Shown here in pieces: positions 34,476 through 43,420 of a DNA stretch of 64,000 nt. Each line of letters starts with the position of its first letter. Position 1 is the first letter of the stretch. The translations under genes were made by a program, and so were the position numbers. Source of the stretch: Rudaea cellulosilytica DSM 22992 (lineage in GTDB: Bacteria; Pseudomonadota; Gammaproteobacteria; Xanthomonadales; Rhodanobacteraceae); assembly GCF_000378125.1 (NCBI RefSeq), contig NZ_KB899241.1, positions 657,652 to 721,651 on the forward strand, in the 5' to 3' direction. The notes beneath the pieces are model-generated. The model was not told the origin of the DNA and did no database searches. It worked only from the letters and a program-made list of their open reading frames with translations.

Positions 34476-36947
34476 CTAACGCACGAACGAAATTTCCTTG
34501 ACGTTTTCGTTCGGCAACGGAATGTGCAGGCGCTTGCCCGCAGCGTCGAACACAGCGTCGCGCACAGTCTTGCCGTCGATCGCGATCGTCGCCGGCGCCG
34601 CATCGAGGCCGAGCAACTCGACCGCGACAACGCGCTGGTAAGCGGCCGACTTCGGAATCTCCAAACTCACCTTGTCCGCACGCGCGCTGATCTTGATCGT
34701 GCGCGAAGCGCCTTTGCGATAAGCGTAGCCGTCGCCGGCATCCTGATAGATTTCGCTGGCGCCGGTAGCGCCGACGGCGACCGCGATCGTCAGCGGCGCA
34801 TTCTTCATCTCGCCGCTGTGCTGGATCACCGGCTGGGTCGGCACGCTTGCGCCGGCACGCACGAACAACGGCAGGCGCTCGAGCGGCGCCTCGATCTTGA
34901 CCGTCTTGCCGCCTTCGTAGCGCACACCGCTCCACCAGTCGATCCAGACTTCCCCTTTGGGGAAATACACGTTGCGCGCGCGCTGGTTCTGCACCACGAC
35001 CGGCGCGACGAGCAGATCGCGGCCTACGAGATACTCGTCGGCGACGAGCAGCGCATCGACGTCCTGGGGATAGTCGAAGGCCAGCGGGCGCAGCGGCGGC
35101 AGGCCGCTCTCCTCGTTCTGTGCGAACAGCGTGTAAAGGTATGGCAGCAGGCGATAGCGCAGTTCGATCGCGGCGCGGTTGCTGCGCTCGTACTCGCCGC
35201 CGTAGGTCCATGGTTCGCGCTGATCGGTGTCGACGGCCGAGTGCGTGCGGTAAAACGGCGTCAGCGCAGCGGCTTGCATCCAACGCGTGTAGAGTTCGGG
35301 CGTGGTCGTCGCGGCGAAGCCGCCGACGTCGGCACCGACGAAGCTCACGCCCGAGATCGACAGGTTCGTCAGCAACGGGATCGTCAGCGCGAGATGGTCC
35401 CAACTCGCATCGTTGTCACCGCTCCACACCGCGGAGTAGCGCTGTACGCCGGCATAGCCTGCGCGCGTGATTGCAAACGGCCGCCGCTCGGGCGCGAGTT
35501 TGCGCAGCCCCTCGAACGTGGCGCGCACCATCTGCATGCCGAACACGTTGTGGTAGCGCGCATGCGTGCCCGGATCGCCGTCGCCGGCGTGCTGCACGTC
35601 GAGTGCGAAAGTCTTTTGCGGCCCCTGGGCGAGCGCGGGCTCCCTGAAGTCGTCGGCGGAGAATACGGCCGGCTCATCCATGTCGTTCCAGAAACCGTCG
35701 ACGCCTTCGCTCAGCGGCTTTTTGTAAAGCTCGCCCCACCACGCGCGCGCCTTGGCATCGGTGAAATCGGGAAACGCGCAGATGCCGGGCCAGACCTTCG
35801 CGTGCAGTTCCTTTCCGGTCGCGTCGCGTACGTAGATGCCGGAGTCTCGGCCGCTGCGATAAACCGCATAGTTCTCGTCGAACTTGACGCCCGGATCGAC
35901 GATCGTGACGACATGGAAGCCGTCATGATGCAGAGCGGACAGCATCTGCTTGGGCTCGGGAAACGTCTGCGGATTCCAGGTGAAGACGCGATAGCCGTCC
36001 ATGTAGTCGATGTCGAGATGGATCACGTCGGCCGGAATCTTCTTCTCGCGGAAGGTGCGCGCAATCTCCTCGACCTTGGCCCGTGACATGTACGAATAGC
36101 GCGACTGCTGGTATCCCAAGGCCCAAAGCGGCGGCAGCGCGGTGCGTCCCGTCAGCGCGGTGTAGTCGCGCAGCACGTTGGCCGGGGTGCGTTCCGCTCC
36201 GCCGGTTAATACGTAGTAGTTCAGTTCGCCGCCATCGGCGCCGAACGCGTAGCGGCGCGGATCGCTCTTGCCCATGTCGAAATGGCTGCGATAGGTATTG
36301 TCGAAGAACAGGCCGTAGGCGCGGCCGTCGCGCAGCGCGATGAAGAACGGGATCGTCTGATAGAGCGGATTGGTGCCGACCGGGTACTTGTACGAGTCGG
36401 TGTTCCAATTGACCAGAAACTGGCCCTCGCGCGAGATTGTCGGCAGACCCTGCTCGCCGAAACCGTAGTACAGCTCGTAGGCGTCGCGCTGCTTGGAGGC
36501 CTCGATCGCGCCGGTCGCGGCATCGAACGCCATCGGCCGCGCCGGATCGTCGGCGACGACGACGCGTCCCTGCGCGTCGTAGACGGTGATGGTCAATGCC
36601 GGGCGCTTCTGTACGACGACGCGCGTACCACCGGTCGTGGCACGTAATTCCGTGCGCTCGGCGTTGTCGTCGAACTCGATTTTCGTCGGCGCCGGCGCGT
36701 TGTCCACGCGCGCGTAGGAAAAATCGCGGCCGAGCTTGCCGTCGGCGCTCATGCGCACGCGCACCACGTCCGGCGTGACGAAACTCACGACCACCCGTGC
36801 ACCGCCTGCCGTGACGAACGATACCTCCTCGCCCGCCCGCTTCGCCTGCATCGCCGCGCCAACGCCCTGCCATGCCGCCTGCACCTGCGGGCCGGTCAAG
36901 AGCAACAACGGGGCCAGCCCTGCCGCCCACTTCTTCATGCTGCGCAT
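34476..36947 (-). CDS. Exported GH31 alpha-glucosidase/alpha-xylosidase family enzyme
   Basis: An 823-residue exported glycosidase. A signal peptide (LAPLLLLTGPQVQA) is followed by an N-terminal beta-sandwich, the catalytic barrel and C-terminal beta domains. The nucleophile lies in FWNDMDEPAVF (Asp about 422) and the acid/base in WSGDNDASW (about 511). YGFGEQGLPTISREGQ is the family's substrate-recognition segment before the barrel. It would release glucose from maltodextrins in the periplasm. The start is 63 bases from a double LacI-type site, and the TonB receptor is divergent across the same region, so both are probably co-regulated. Confidence 0.93.
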   Translation of the reverse strand: MRSMKKWAAGLAPLLLLTGPQVQAAWQGVGAAMQAKRAGEEVSFVTAGGARVVVSFVTPDVVRVRMSADGKLGRDFSYARVDNAPAPTKIEFDDNAERTELRATTGGTRVVVQKRPALTITVYDAQGRVVVADDPARPMAFDAATGAIEASKQRDAYELYYGFGEQGLPTISREGQFLVNWNTDSYKYPVGTNPLYQTIPFFIALRDGRAYGLFFDNTYRSHFDMGKSDPRRYAFGADGGELNYYVLTGGAERTPANVLRDYTALTGRTALPPLWALGYQQSRYSYMSRAKVEEIARTFREKKIPADVIHLDIDYMDGYRVFTWNPQTFPEPKQMLSALHHDGFHVVTIVDPGVKFDENYAVYRSGRDSGIYVRDATGKELHAKVWPGICAFPDFTDAKARAWWGELYKKPLSEGVDGFWNDMDEPAVFSADDFREPALAQGPQKTFALDVQHAGDGDPGTHARYHNVFGMQMVRATFEGLRKLAPERRPFAITRAGYAGVQRYSAVWSGDNDASWDHLALTIPLLTNLSISGVSFVGADVGGFAATTTPELYTRWMQAAALTPFYRTHSAVDTDQREPWTYGGEYERSNRAAIELRYRLLPYLYTLFAQNEESGLPPLRPLAFDYPQDVDALLVADEYLVGRDLLVAPVVVQNQRARNVYFPKGEVWIDWWSGVRYEGGKTVKIEAPLERLPLFVRAGASVPTQPVIQHSGEMKNAPLTIAVAVGATGASEIYQDAGDGYAYRKGASRTIKISARADKVSLEIPKSAAYQRVVAVELLGLDAAPATIAIDGKTVRDAVFDAAGKRLHIPLPNENVKEISFVR

Positions 36948-37010
36948 CGTCCGTCCTCCCCGGGGTTATCCATGCCGCAATGATGGCCCAGCCACCGCGC
37001 GAAATCCGTC

Positions 37011-37045
37011 GCATACGAATGCGCAAAAACTATGAATACGTATGC
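37011..37045. promoter_or_regulatory. Pair of candidate LacI-family operators (GH31 / TonB receptor)
   Basis: GCATACGAATGC (37011-37022) and GAATACGTATGC (37034-37045) have centres 23 bases apart, about two helical turns. They sit in the 255-base gap between divergent genes, 63 bases from the GH31 start. The second is identical to the site at 28977. Confidence 0.7.
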
Positions 37046-37202
37046 GAAAAATTGTAAGCCCGCGGCAGCGCGACTAGGCTAGCCGAAGTTAAGCAAGCGT
37101 AAATATGGTCCGGCGATTGGCGTTCACGCGGATCAAGAAAATCGACAGAAAACGACGGCGCGGAAGTTACCGCGACCATCTCGACAACTCCGGGGAGGAC
37201 AC

Positions 37203-40049
37203 ATGACACTCAAGCGCAATCTGCTGACGCTCGCCGTCGCATCGGTTCTGGTCGGCGGCATGCACTCCGCACGTGCGGCGGATGCTCCCGCCCCGGATCA
37301 GGCAACCGCCACACCGGGCGCCGACGACACGCCGAAGAAAAACGAAGACAACGCCGCCGAACTCGGTACGGTTACGGTCACCGGTGTGCGCGCCTCGATC
37401 GAACGCGCGATTTCGGTCAAACAGAACTCCAACTCGATCGTCGAGGCGATTTCGGCCGAGGATATCGGCAAGCTGCCGGACAACTCGATCGCCGAATCAC
37501 TCGCGCGCCTGCCCGGCCTCGCCGCGCAACGCATCGGCGGTCGCGAATCGACGGTGAGCCTGCGCGGTTTCAACGGCGATTTCAGCGGCACGCTGCTCAA
37601 CGGTCGCGAGCAGGTGTCGACCGGCGACAACCGCGGCATCGAGTTCGATCAGTACCCGTCCGAGTTGCTTTCAGGCGTCATCGTATACAAGACACCCGAC
37701 GCCTCCCTCGTCGGTCAGGGCATCGCCGGCACGATCGCGATGCAGTCGGTGCGTCCGCTCGACTACAACAAGCGCGTGTTCCAGGTTGGCGCGCGTGGCG
37801 AGGCCTTGTCGAACAGCAGCCTCAATGCGAATACCGACAGCAAGGGCTATCGCATCAATGCCTCGTATATCGACCAGTACATGGACAATACGCTCGGTTT
37901 GGCCATCGGCTACGCGCGCCTGTATTCGCCTACCCAGGACGAGCGCTGGGAATCGTGGGGCTATACCGGGGTGACCGTGCCTGCCGGCACGCCCGGCATG
38001 ACGAATGGCGGCACTGTCAACGCGCTCGGCGGCAGCAAGGTTTACGCCGACTCGACCGAGGGTACGCGCGATGCCTTGCTGAGCACCGTCGAATGGCGGC
38101 CTAACGAGCATTTCACCAGCACGCTCGATCTGTACTACTCGAAATTCAACCAACAGCTGAACTACGGCGGCTTCGAAGTCGGCCTGCCATGGGGTTGCTG
38201 CGGCGGCAGCCTCGTCAATCCGATGGTGCAGAACGGCTTTCTCGTCTCCGGCACCTGGACTGTCAAGCCCGTGCTGCGCGAAGAGCTTGATCATCACGAC
38301 GACAAGATCAAATCTATCGGTTGGAACAACAAATTCCACTTCGGCGACGGCTGGGAAGCCTCGACCGATCTTTCTTACGGCAAGGCCACGACCAAACAGT
38401 CGTTCCTCGAGGAATACGCCGGCACGCCGGTGGGTACCGGTGCAACCGATACGTGGAACTACAGTCAGGGCGATCTCGACACCGGACTGCCGCACTTCAG
38501 CCCCGGCCTGAACTACGCCGATCCGAACGTCGTCAAGCTGACCGATGCCGGCGGCTGGGGTCAGGACGGCTATCTCAAATTCCCGCAAGTCAGTGACGAA
38601 CTCAAGGCGGCACGCGCCGATTTGAGCAAGGACATCAATAGTCCCATCAGCAAGGTCGCGATCGGCGTCAACTACAACGAGCGCACCAAGACGCGCACTT
38701 CGGCCGAGTATTTCGTCGATCTCAAGGCCGGGCCGAGAGCAACGGCCGACATACCGAGCAGTTGCTTGACGTCTTCGACCTACCTCGGCTACGTCGGCTT
38801 CCCGAGCATCGTCAGCTGGGACATGAATTGCGTCTACAACCAGGCCTACGCGCTCGACGCCAACGGCTTGCCGACGCGCACGAACAATCAGCAGCACGAT
38901 GTGCTCAACAAGGACTGGAAGGTCGAGGAGAAGGTCGGCACCGCCTACTTCAAGGCGGACATCGACACCGAAGTGGCGAGCTTGCCGCTGCGCGGCAACG
39001 TCGGCATCCAGTACGTGCACGCCGAACAGAACTCCACGGCCTATTCGCAATCGGGAGGAGTCGGCTATTTGTACACGTCGCCGACGACGAGCTACGGAAA
39101 CTGGCTGCCGAACACGAACCTGATCCTGACCTTCCCCGCAGAAAACTACCTGCGTTTCGGTGCCGGTCGCGAGATCGCGCGTCCGCGTCTGGACTATATG
39201 AAGGCCAGCATCGATTACGGCATCAACACCACGCCGACGGGTAGCCTCGCCGTGCAGACCTGCACGAATACGGCAACCGGAGCAACGATCCGTTGCCGTA
39301 TCGAAGGCAGCGGCGGCAACCCGGCTTTAAAGCCCTTCCAGGCCAATGCCTACGACTTGTCGTGGGAGAAATACTGGGAGACCAAGGCGTACGTTTCGGC
39401 GACCTACTTCTTCAAATCGATCACGACGTTCGTTTACAACAAGTCCAGTGCGCATGACTACAGCGGCGTCTCGAGCGCGGCGTTCGGTTCCCTCGTGCCG
39501 CAGAATTTGAACGGCATCGCCACCCAGTGGACGAACGGTTCGGGCGGCTACATGCGCGGCCTCGAACTGACCGCGTCGATGCCGCTCGATGTGCTCTGGG
39601 CCCCGCTGGAAGGTTTCGGCGTCCAGGCCAGCTATGCGGACACCCACAGCCGCGTCTGCGTGTCCGATCCCACCAACGGCGTCGCCTGCGGCCCGTTCCC
39701 CGGCCTGTCAAAGTACGTCATGCAAGCCACTGCGTACTACGAGAAGGGCGGCTTCTCGGCACGCATCGCTGCGATTCATCGTTCGGACTTCCTCGGCGAA
39801 GTGCAGGCGTTCGGCGCCGACCAGGAACTGCATATGGTGCGCGCGGAAACGGTCACCGATTTCCAACTCGGCTACACCATTCCGACCGGCAAATATGAGG
39901 GTCTCAACTTCCTGCTCCAAGTGCAGAACCTGTTCAACGAGCCTTATCGCGAGTTCTATCAGCTGAACAACCTCACCGATCACAGCCAACCGCGCGAATA
40001 TCAGGTATTCGGCCGCCGCGTGCTGCTCGGCGTCAACTACAAGTTCTAA
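37203..40049 (+). CDS. TonB-dependent receptor (Xanthomonas/Caulobacter oligosaccharide type)
   Basis: A 948-residue outer-membrane active transporter. A signal peptide ending MHSARA (residue 25) is followed by the plug domain (GTVTVTGVRASIERAI..., SAEDIGKLPDNSIAESLARLPG), the plug motif STVSLRGFNGDFSGTLLNGR and a 22-strand barrel ending in RVLLGVNYKF with a terminal Phe. The plug pattern is that of the Xanth-Caul receptor family, whose members near GH31/GH13 genes import maltodextrins. A GGGGAGG ribosome-binding site precedes the ATG. It is divergent from the GH31 gene with a shared operator pair, and a strong terminator follows. Confidence 0.94.
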   Translation: MTLKRNLLTLAVASVLVGGMHSARAADAPAPDQATATPGADDTPKKNEDNAAELGTVTVTGVRASIERAISVKQNSNSIVEAISAEDIGKLPDNSIAESLARLPGLAAQRIGGRESTVSLRGFNGDFSGTLLNGREQVSTGDNRGIEFDQYPSELLSGVIVYKTPDASLVGQGIAGTIAMQSVRPLDYNKRVFQVGARGEALSNSSLNANTDSKGYRINASYIDQYMDNTLGLAIGYARLYSPTQDERWESWGYTGVTVPAGTPGMTNGGTVNALGGSKVYADSTEGTRDALLSTVEWRPNEHFTSTLDLYYSKFNQQLNYGGFEVGLPWGCCGGSLVNPMVQNGFLVSGTWTVKPVLREELDHHDDKIKSIGWNNKFHFGDGWEASTDLSYGKATTKQSFLEEYAGTPVGTGATDTWNYSQGDLDTGLPHFSPGLNYADPNVVKLTDAGGWGQDGYLKFPQVSDELKAARADLSKDINSPISKVAIGVNYNERTKTRTSAEYFVDLKAGPRATADIPSSCLTSSTYLGYVGFPSIVSWDMNCVYNQAYALDANGLPTRTNNQQHDVLNKDWKVEEKVGTAYFKADIDTEVASLPLRGNVGIQYVHAEQNSTAYSQSGGVGYLYTSPTTSYGNWLPNTNLILTFPAENYLRFGAGREIARPRLDYMKASIDYGINTTPTGSLAVQTCTNTATGATIRCRIEGSGGNPALKPFQANAYDLSWEKYWETKAYVSATYFFKSITTFVYNKSSAHDYSGVSSAAFGSLVPQNLNGIATQWTNGSGGYMRGLELTASMPLDVLWAPLEGFGVQASYADTHSRVCVSDPTNGVACGPFPGLSKYVMQATAYYEKGGFSARIAAIHRSDFLGEVQAFGADQELHMVRAETVTDFQLGYTIPTGKYEGLNFLLQVQNLFNEPYREFYQLNNLTDHSQPREYQVFGRRVLLGVNYKF

Positions 40050-40077
40050 ATGGCGTTCCCCTGACGCCCTCCAACCA

Positions 40078-40112
40078 CCCCGTTCGGCCGGCGCCGGACG
40101 GGGTTTTTTTTT
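40078..40112 (+). terminator. Rho-independent terminator of the TonB receptor gene
   Basis: CCCCGTTCGG and CCGGACGGGG pair over 10 bp (one G-T wobble) and are followed by a run of nine T residues, 28 bases after the stop. Confidence 0.95.
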
Positions 40113-40198
40113 GCCCTCTGCCACGCGCATCGAAGCTTGTGCGCCAACGCGGCCTGAACGACACTCTGCGCCTGACGACGCGCCTCACCAGGGGACCC

Positions 40199-41410
40199 AT
40201 GCACGCGACCATAAGCACGACCGAAATCTTCCTCATCGCGATGGGGATCATCCTCAGCGTGCCGTACCTGATCTGGCGTGTCGGGCGTACCGACTACTTC
40301 GCCCCGCTCGTGGTCGTGCAGATCATCGCCGGTATCCTGCTCGGACCCGGCATCCTCGGCAAGGTGTTTCCGGACTACTACGCGTTCGTGTTCAACCCGC
40401 AAGTCGTGCAGTCGCTCAACGGCATCGCCTGGTGGGCGGTGATGTTGTTCGTCTGCATCGCCGGCATCGAACTCAACTTGAAGCAGGTCTGGGAGCACCG
40501 TGTCGAGTCGGGGATCACCGCCGGGCTCGCGCTCGGCACGCCGCTCGCGTTCGGCAGCGCAGTGGCGATCGCCCTGCTTGCGTTCCCGGGCTGGATCGGC
40601 GCGAAGGCGCTCGACTGGCAGTTCGTGCTCGGCGTCGGCATGGCCTGTGCGGTGACGGCGTTGCCGATCCTGATCCTGCTGATGGAGAAGCTCGAAATCC
40701 TGCGCCAGCCGATCGGCCAGCGCATCCTGCGCTACGCGAGCCTCGACGACGTGGCAATCTGGGGCGTGCTCGCGGTGATCCTCATGGACTGGGCACGTGT
40801 CGGCAAGCAGGCAGGATTCCTCATCGTGTTCGCGCTCGTCACGCTTGCGTACCGGCGTCTGATGCGCTCGCTTGAGGAGCGCGACCGCTGGTACGTCGCG
40901 TTGGTCTGGCTTGTCGCCTGCGCCTGGGGCGCAGACTGGTCGGGCCTGCACTTCATGGTCGGCGCGTTCCTCGCCGGCGCGGTCATGGATGCCGACTGGT
41001 TCGATCAGGAGGCGATGGATTCATTCCGTCGCTATGTGCTGCTCGCGTTCATGCCCGTGTTTTTCCTTTCGACCGGCTTGCGTACGCAATGGGGCGTCGG
41101 CGGCGCCGCGGTCTTTCTCGCCGCGGGCATGTTGCTCGTCGCCTCGGTCGGCGGCAAGCTGCTCGGCATCCGCATCGCCGGAAAAATCCTCGGTTGGCCG
41201 CGCGCGGAAGCCTCGATCATCGGTTGGCTACTGCAGACCAAGGCGCTGATCATGATCATCTTCGTCAACATCCTGCTCGACAAGCAGCTGATCACGAACG
41301 AGACCTTCACCGCCCTGCTGCTGATGGCAATCGCGAGCACGATGTTGACCGTGCCGATCGTTGCCCCGCGGCTCGCGCGTGCGCGCGAGCTGGTCTTCAA
41401 GTCGGCCTGA
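40199..41410 (+). CDS. CPA2-type cation:proton antiporter
   Basis: A 403-residue membrane protein with about 11-12 helices of the monovalent cation:proton antiporter-2 type, exchanging Na+ or K+ for H+. The stretches GPGILGKVFPDYY, the paired-helix acidic region LRYASLDDVAIWG and the FMVGAFLAGAVMDADWF helix are consistent with the family core. There is no C-terminal TrkA-N domain, which many KefB/C relatives carry. The ATG at 40199 is chosen for AGGGGA 5 bases upstream; a longer frame begins 60 bases earlier. It lies beyond the receptor terminator and is not obviously part of the sugar pathway. Confidence 0.87.
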   Translation: MHATISTTEIFLIAMGIILSVPYLIWRVGRTDYFAPLVVVQIIAGILLGPGILGKVFPDYYAFVFNPQVVQSLNGIAWWAVMLFVCIAGIELNLKQVWEHRVESGITAGLALGTPLAFGSAVAIALLAFPGWIGAKALDWQFVLGVGMACAVTALPILILLMEKLEILRQPIGQRILRYASLDDVAIWGVLAVILMDWARVGKQAGFLIVFALVTLAYRRLMRSLEERDRWYVALVWLVACAWGADWSGLHFMVGAFLAGAVMDADWFDQEAMDSFRRYVLLAFMPVFFLSTGLRTQWGVGGAAVFLAAGMLLVASVGGKLLGIRIAGKILGWPRAEASIIGWLLQTKALIMIIFVNILLDKQLITNETFTALLLMAIASTMLTVPIVAPRLARARELVFKSA

Positions 41411-41433
41411 GCGAAGCGCGCCGAGTCGGTGCC

Positions 41434-41946
41434 TCAAGCAATCGCCGTCGCATAGCGGAATGTCGCCATGGCGAGCACGGCGACGCCGAGCAGGCCCGCG
41501 GCGAGACGCGCGCCGAGCACCTGACGGCGGCGCAGCACGTCGATGCGGCGCTGCGTGTCCTGATCCGGTGGCGCACCGGGCACGAGCGTCTGCTGCAGGC
41601 GTCCGAGTTCGATCCCCGCCGGCCGACCGAGGAGAATGCCGACGCCGATCGACAGAATCGCCGCTAGCGCGCCAGTTTTGAGGACGAGGCCGCCTGTGGA
41701 CACGTCCTGCTCGTGCAGCGCGGCGAACAGGTAGATGCCGGACAGCACGGTCAGCAGCGCGGCGATCATCGAAGACATGCCCGCGCGGCGCGCGACCAGT
41801 CCCATCCAGCGTCCGGCGCCTTCGGCACCGTGGCGCACGGCGATCGGCATGATCACCGAGGCGAGCATGAAAGTCGCTCCGGCCCAGGCCACGCCGGCGA
41901 TGACATGAACGGCGCGAGCCAGCACAATGAGATCGATATGGAACAT
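41434..41946 (-). CDS. Four-helix integral membrane protein, CopD-like
   Basis: A 170-residue protein of about four helices with His15 in helix 1 (ARAVHVIAGVAWAGATFML), GMSSMIAALLTVLSGIYLFAAL and two further helices. The layout recalls the CopD/YjlA-like small membrane proteins with histidine-containing helices that can bind heme or copper, but the match is weak and no function is claimed. It is divergent from the TetR gene, 50 bases apart, so it is the likely target of that regulator. Confidence 0.7.
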   Translation of the reverse strand: MFHIDLIVLARAVHVIAGVAWAGATFMLASVIMPIAVRHGAEGAGRWMGLVARRAGMSSMIAALLTVLSGIYLFAALHEQDVSTGGLVLKTGALAAILSIGVGILLGRPAGIELGRLQQTLVPGAPPDQDTQRRIDVLRRRQVLGARLAAGLLGVAVLAMATFRYATAIA

Positions 41947-41975
41947 GACGTTCTTCCCGCTTGATAATTTCGATA

Positions 41976-41986
41976 TACATACTGTA
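41976..41986. promoter_or_regulatory. Possible TetR operator
   Basis: TACA-TAC-TGTA in the AT-rich 50-base gap between the divergent membrane-protein and TetR genes. Short symmetry in a promoter-sized gap; low confidence. Confidence 0.3.
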
Positions 41987-41996
41987 CAACTAAATT

Positions 41997-42662
41997 ATGA
42001 AAGTCAAGCGCCGCAAATCAGGCGAGCCGCCTGCAGCCGAGAAACCACGCCGCACGTACCGAAGCAAACTGCGTGCGGAAGCGACGGACGCGACGCGCAT
42101 GCGCATCATCGAAGCCGCGCGGACCCTGTTCATCGGCGGCAAGGATCTTCCGGCGTTTTCGGTCGATGGCGTCGCGCGCCAAGCCGGTGTCACGCGCTTG
42201 ACCGTGTACAACCAGTTCGTTTCTAAGCTCGGCCTGCTCGAAGCCGTGTTCGACGACATCGCCGAGCGCGGCGGCCTGATCGCGGACCTGCCATCGATAT
42301 TCACCGAGCCCGATCCGCGCGCCGCCTTGCGCCGTTTCGTCAGCGTGTTCTGCGGCTTCTGGACGCGGCACAAATCGATGATGCCGGCGTTTCAGGCGGT
42401 GATAAAAATCGATGAGGACATCGCCGCAAGCCTGCAGCGCCGCACCGAACGCCGCCGCCATATCCTGAGCGCGCTCGTCAAACGGCTGGCGCCGGACGGC
42501 GGAAAAGACAACGCCGATCTCGTCGACATGCTGTATGTGCTGACGAGCTTCGACACGTTCGAGGCTCTGTCCGTGCGCAACCGCAGCGCGAAGAGCGTCG
42601 AGACGCTGATGCAGACGCTCGTCGAGCAGACCGTTCGCGCGCTGCTCGGCGCGCGCGGCTAG
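41997..42662 (+). CDS. TetR/AcrR-family transcriptional regulator
   Basis: A 221-residue regulator. After a basic tail, the N-terminal helix-turn-helix runs from RMRIIEAARTLF through FSVDGVARQAGVTRLTVYNQF, a canonical TetR DNA-binding domain (about residues 34-80). The C-terminal ligand-binding part is unremarkable and the ligand unknown. It probably represses the divergent membrane-protein gene. Its stop codon overlaps that of the facing oxygenase gene by 4 bases. Confidence 0.9.
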   Translation: MKVKRRKSGEPPAAEKPRRTYRSKLRAEATDATRMRIIEAARTLFIGGKDLPAFSVDGVARQAGVTRLTVYNQFVSKLGLLEAVFDDIAERGGLIADLPSIFTEPDPRAALRRFVSVFCGFWTRHKSMMPAFQAVIKIDEDIAASLQRRTERRRHILSALVKRLAPDGGKDNADLVDMLYVLTSFDTFEALSVRNRSAKSVETLMQTLVEQTVRALLGARG

Positions 42663-43393
42663 GTCGCCTTGCGGCGGCTGGTGAAGAAGCCATTGAGAGT
42701 CAGCCGGCCGCTGAGCGGATCGTCGCTCAACTTCTCCGGCGCGAAAATGTCGCCGGAATGCAGCATGCTGCCGTCGTAAAAGACGATGCGATTCCATTTC
42801 GCGGCAACGCGGCGGACCTGGGTAAACCAGTCGTTCGACGCGCAAAGGTAGCCTTGTGCGATGCCGTATTTCTGCGTGAACGCCGCTGCCTGCAGCGTGT
42901 TCGCATCGCGAAACAGCAACGCGGTTTCTTCCGCTGAACGCACAGGCTCGTAGAAACTCGTGCCGCCGAGGCTCTCGTCCTTGAACAAATACAACACCGA
43001 GGCCTGGATGCTGTGCCGGCGCGGATCGAGATGATGTCCGTCGGTGTGGCAGATCATCTGAAACGGCCGCAACGCCGACGGGGGCAGCGTCACCATCGAC
43101 AAACGGCAGCGTACGTCTTGCGTGCGCCGCGCATCAAATTCGCGCCGCAGGTGTTCGGCGAAGAAACCATCGAGGCGCGCCGCGATCGGCGCAGGCATTT
43201 CCAGATAATTGCCCGGATACGCACTGAAATTGACCGGACTGAATACCGCGCGATTCGCCACCGCGAGCTGCACGAGCGCGTCCGGATCGACCAGGGCATC
43301 GTCGATCACATAACAGAATCGGTCATTGCGCAGGCGCACTCGTTCGATCCGCGGCCGCGGATTGAATACCGCGACCTTGTCCAGCGTCTGCAT
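42659..43393 (-). CDS. DUF6445-type 2-oxoglutarate/Fe(II) oxygenase-like protein
   Basis: A 244-residue cupin-like protein. The iron-binding facial triad appears as HTDGHH (His116, Asp118) and GSMLHSGD (His212), with Arg230 in SGRLTLNGFF for 2-oxoglutarate; this is the DUF6445 pattern, related to prolyl-hydroxylase-type enzymes. Genes of this family often sit near TonB receptors of sugar loci in this group. It lies 27 bases downstream of the GH13-esterase gene on the same strand, so it belongs to that transcript. Substrate unknown. Confidence 0.8.
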   Translation of the reverse strand: MQTLDKVAVFNPRPRIERVRLRNDRFCYVIDDALVDPDALVQLAVANRAVFSPVNFSAYPGNYLEMPAPIAARLDGFFAEHLRREFDARRTQDVRCRLSMVTLPPSALRPFQMICHTDGHHLDPRRHSIQASVLYLFKDESLGGTSFYEPVRSAEETALLFRDANTLQAAAFTQKYGIAQGYLCASNDWFTQVRRVAAKWNRIVFYDGSMLHSGDIFAPEKLSDDPLSGRLTLNGFFTSRRKAT

Positions 43394-43420
43394 GCGGCGA
43401 TACCCGTCGTTCGAAGCGAA

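Noticed and set aside
33045-36086. A 1013-codon open frame on the plus strand, and a 707-codon one on the minus strand at 33280-35403
   Set aside because: Both run across the SLC45 and GH31 genes in other frames, are Arg/Ala-rich with no domain, and arise from the high GC content.
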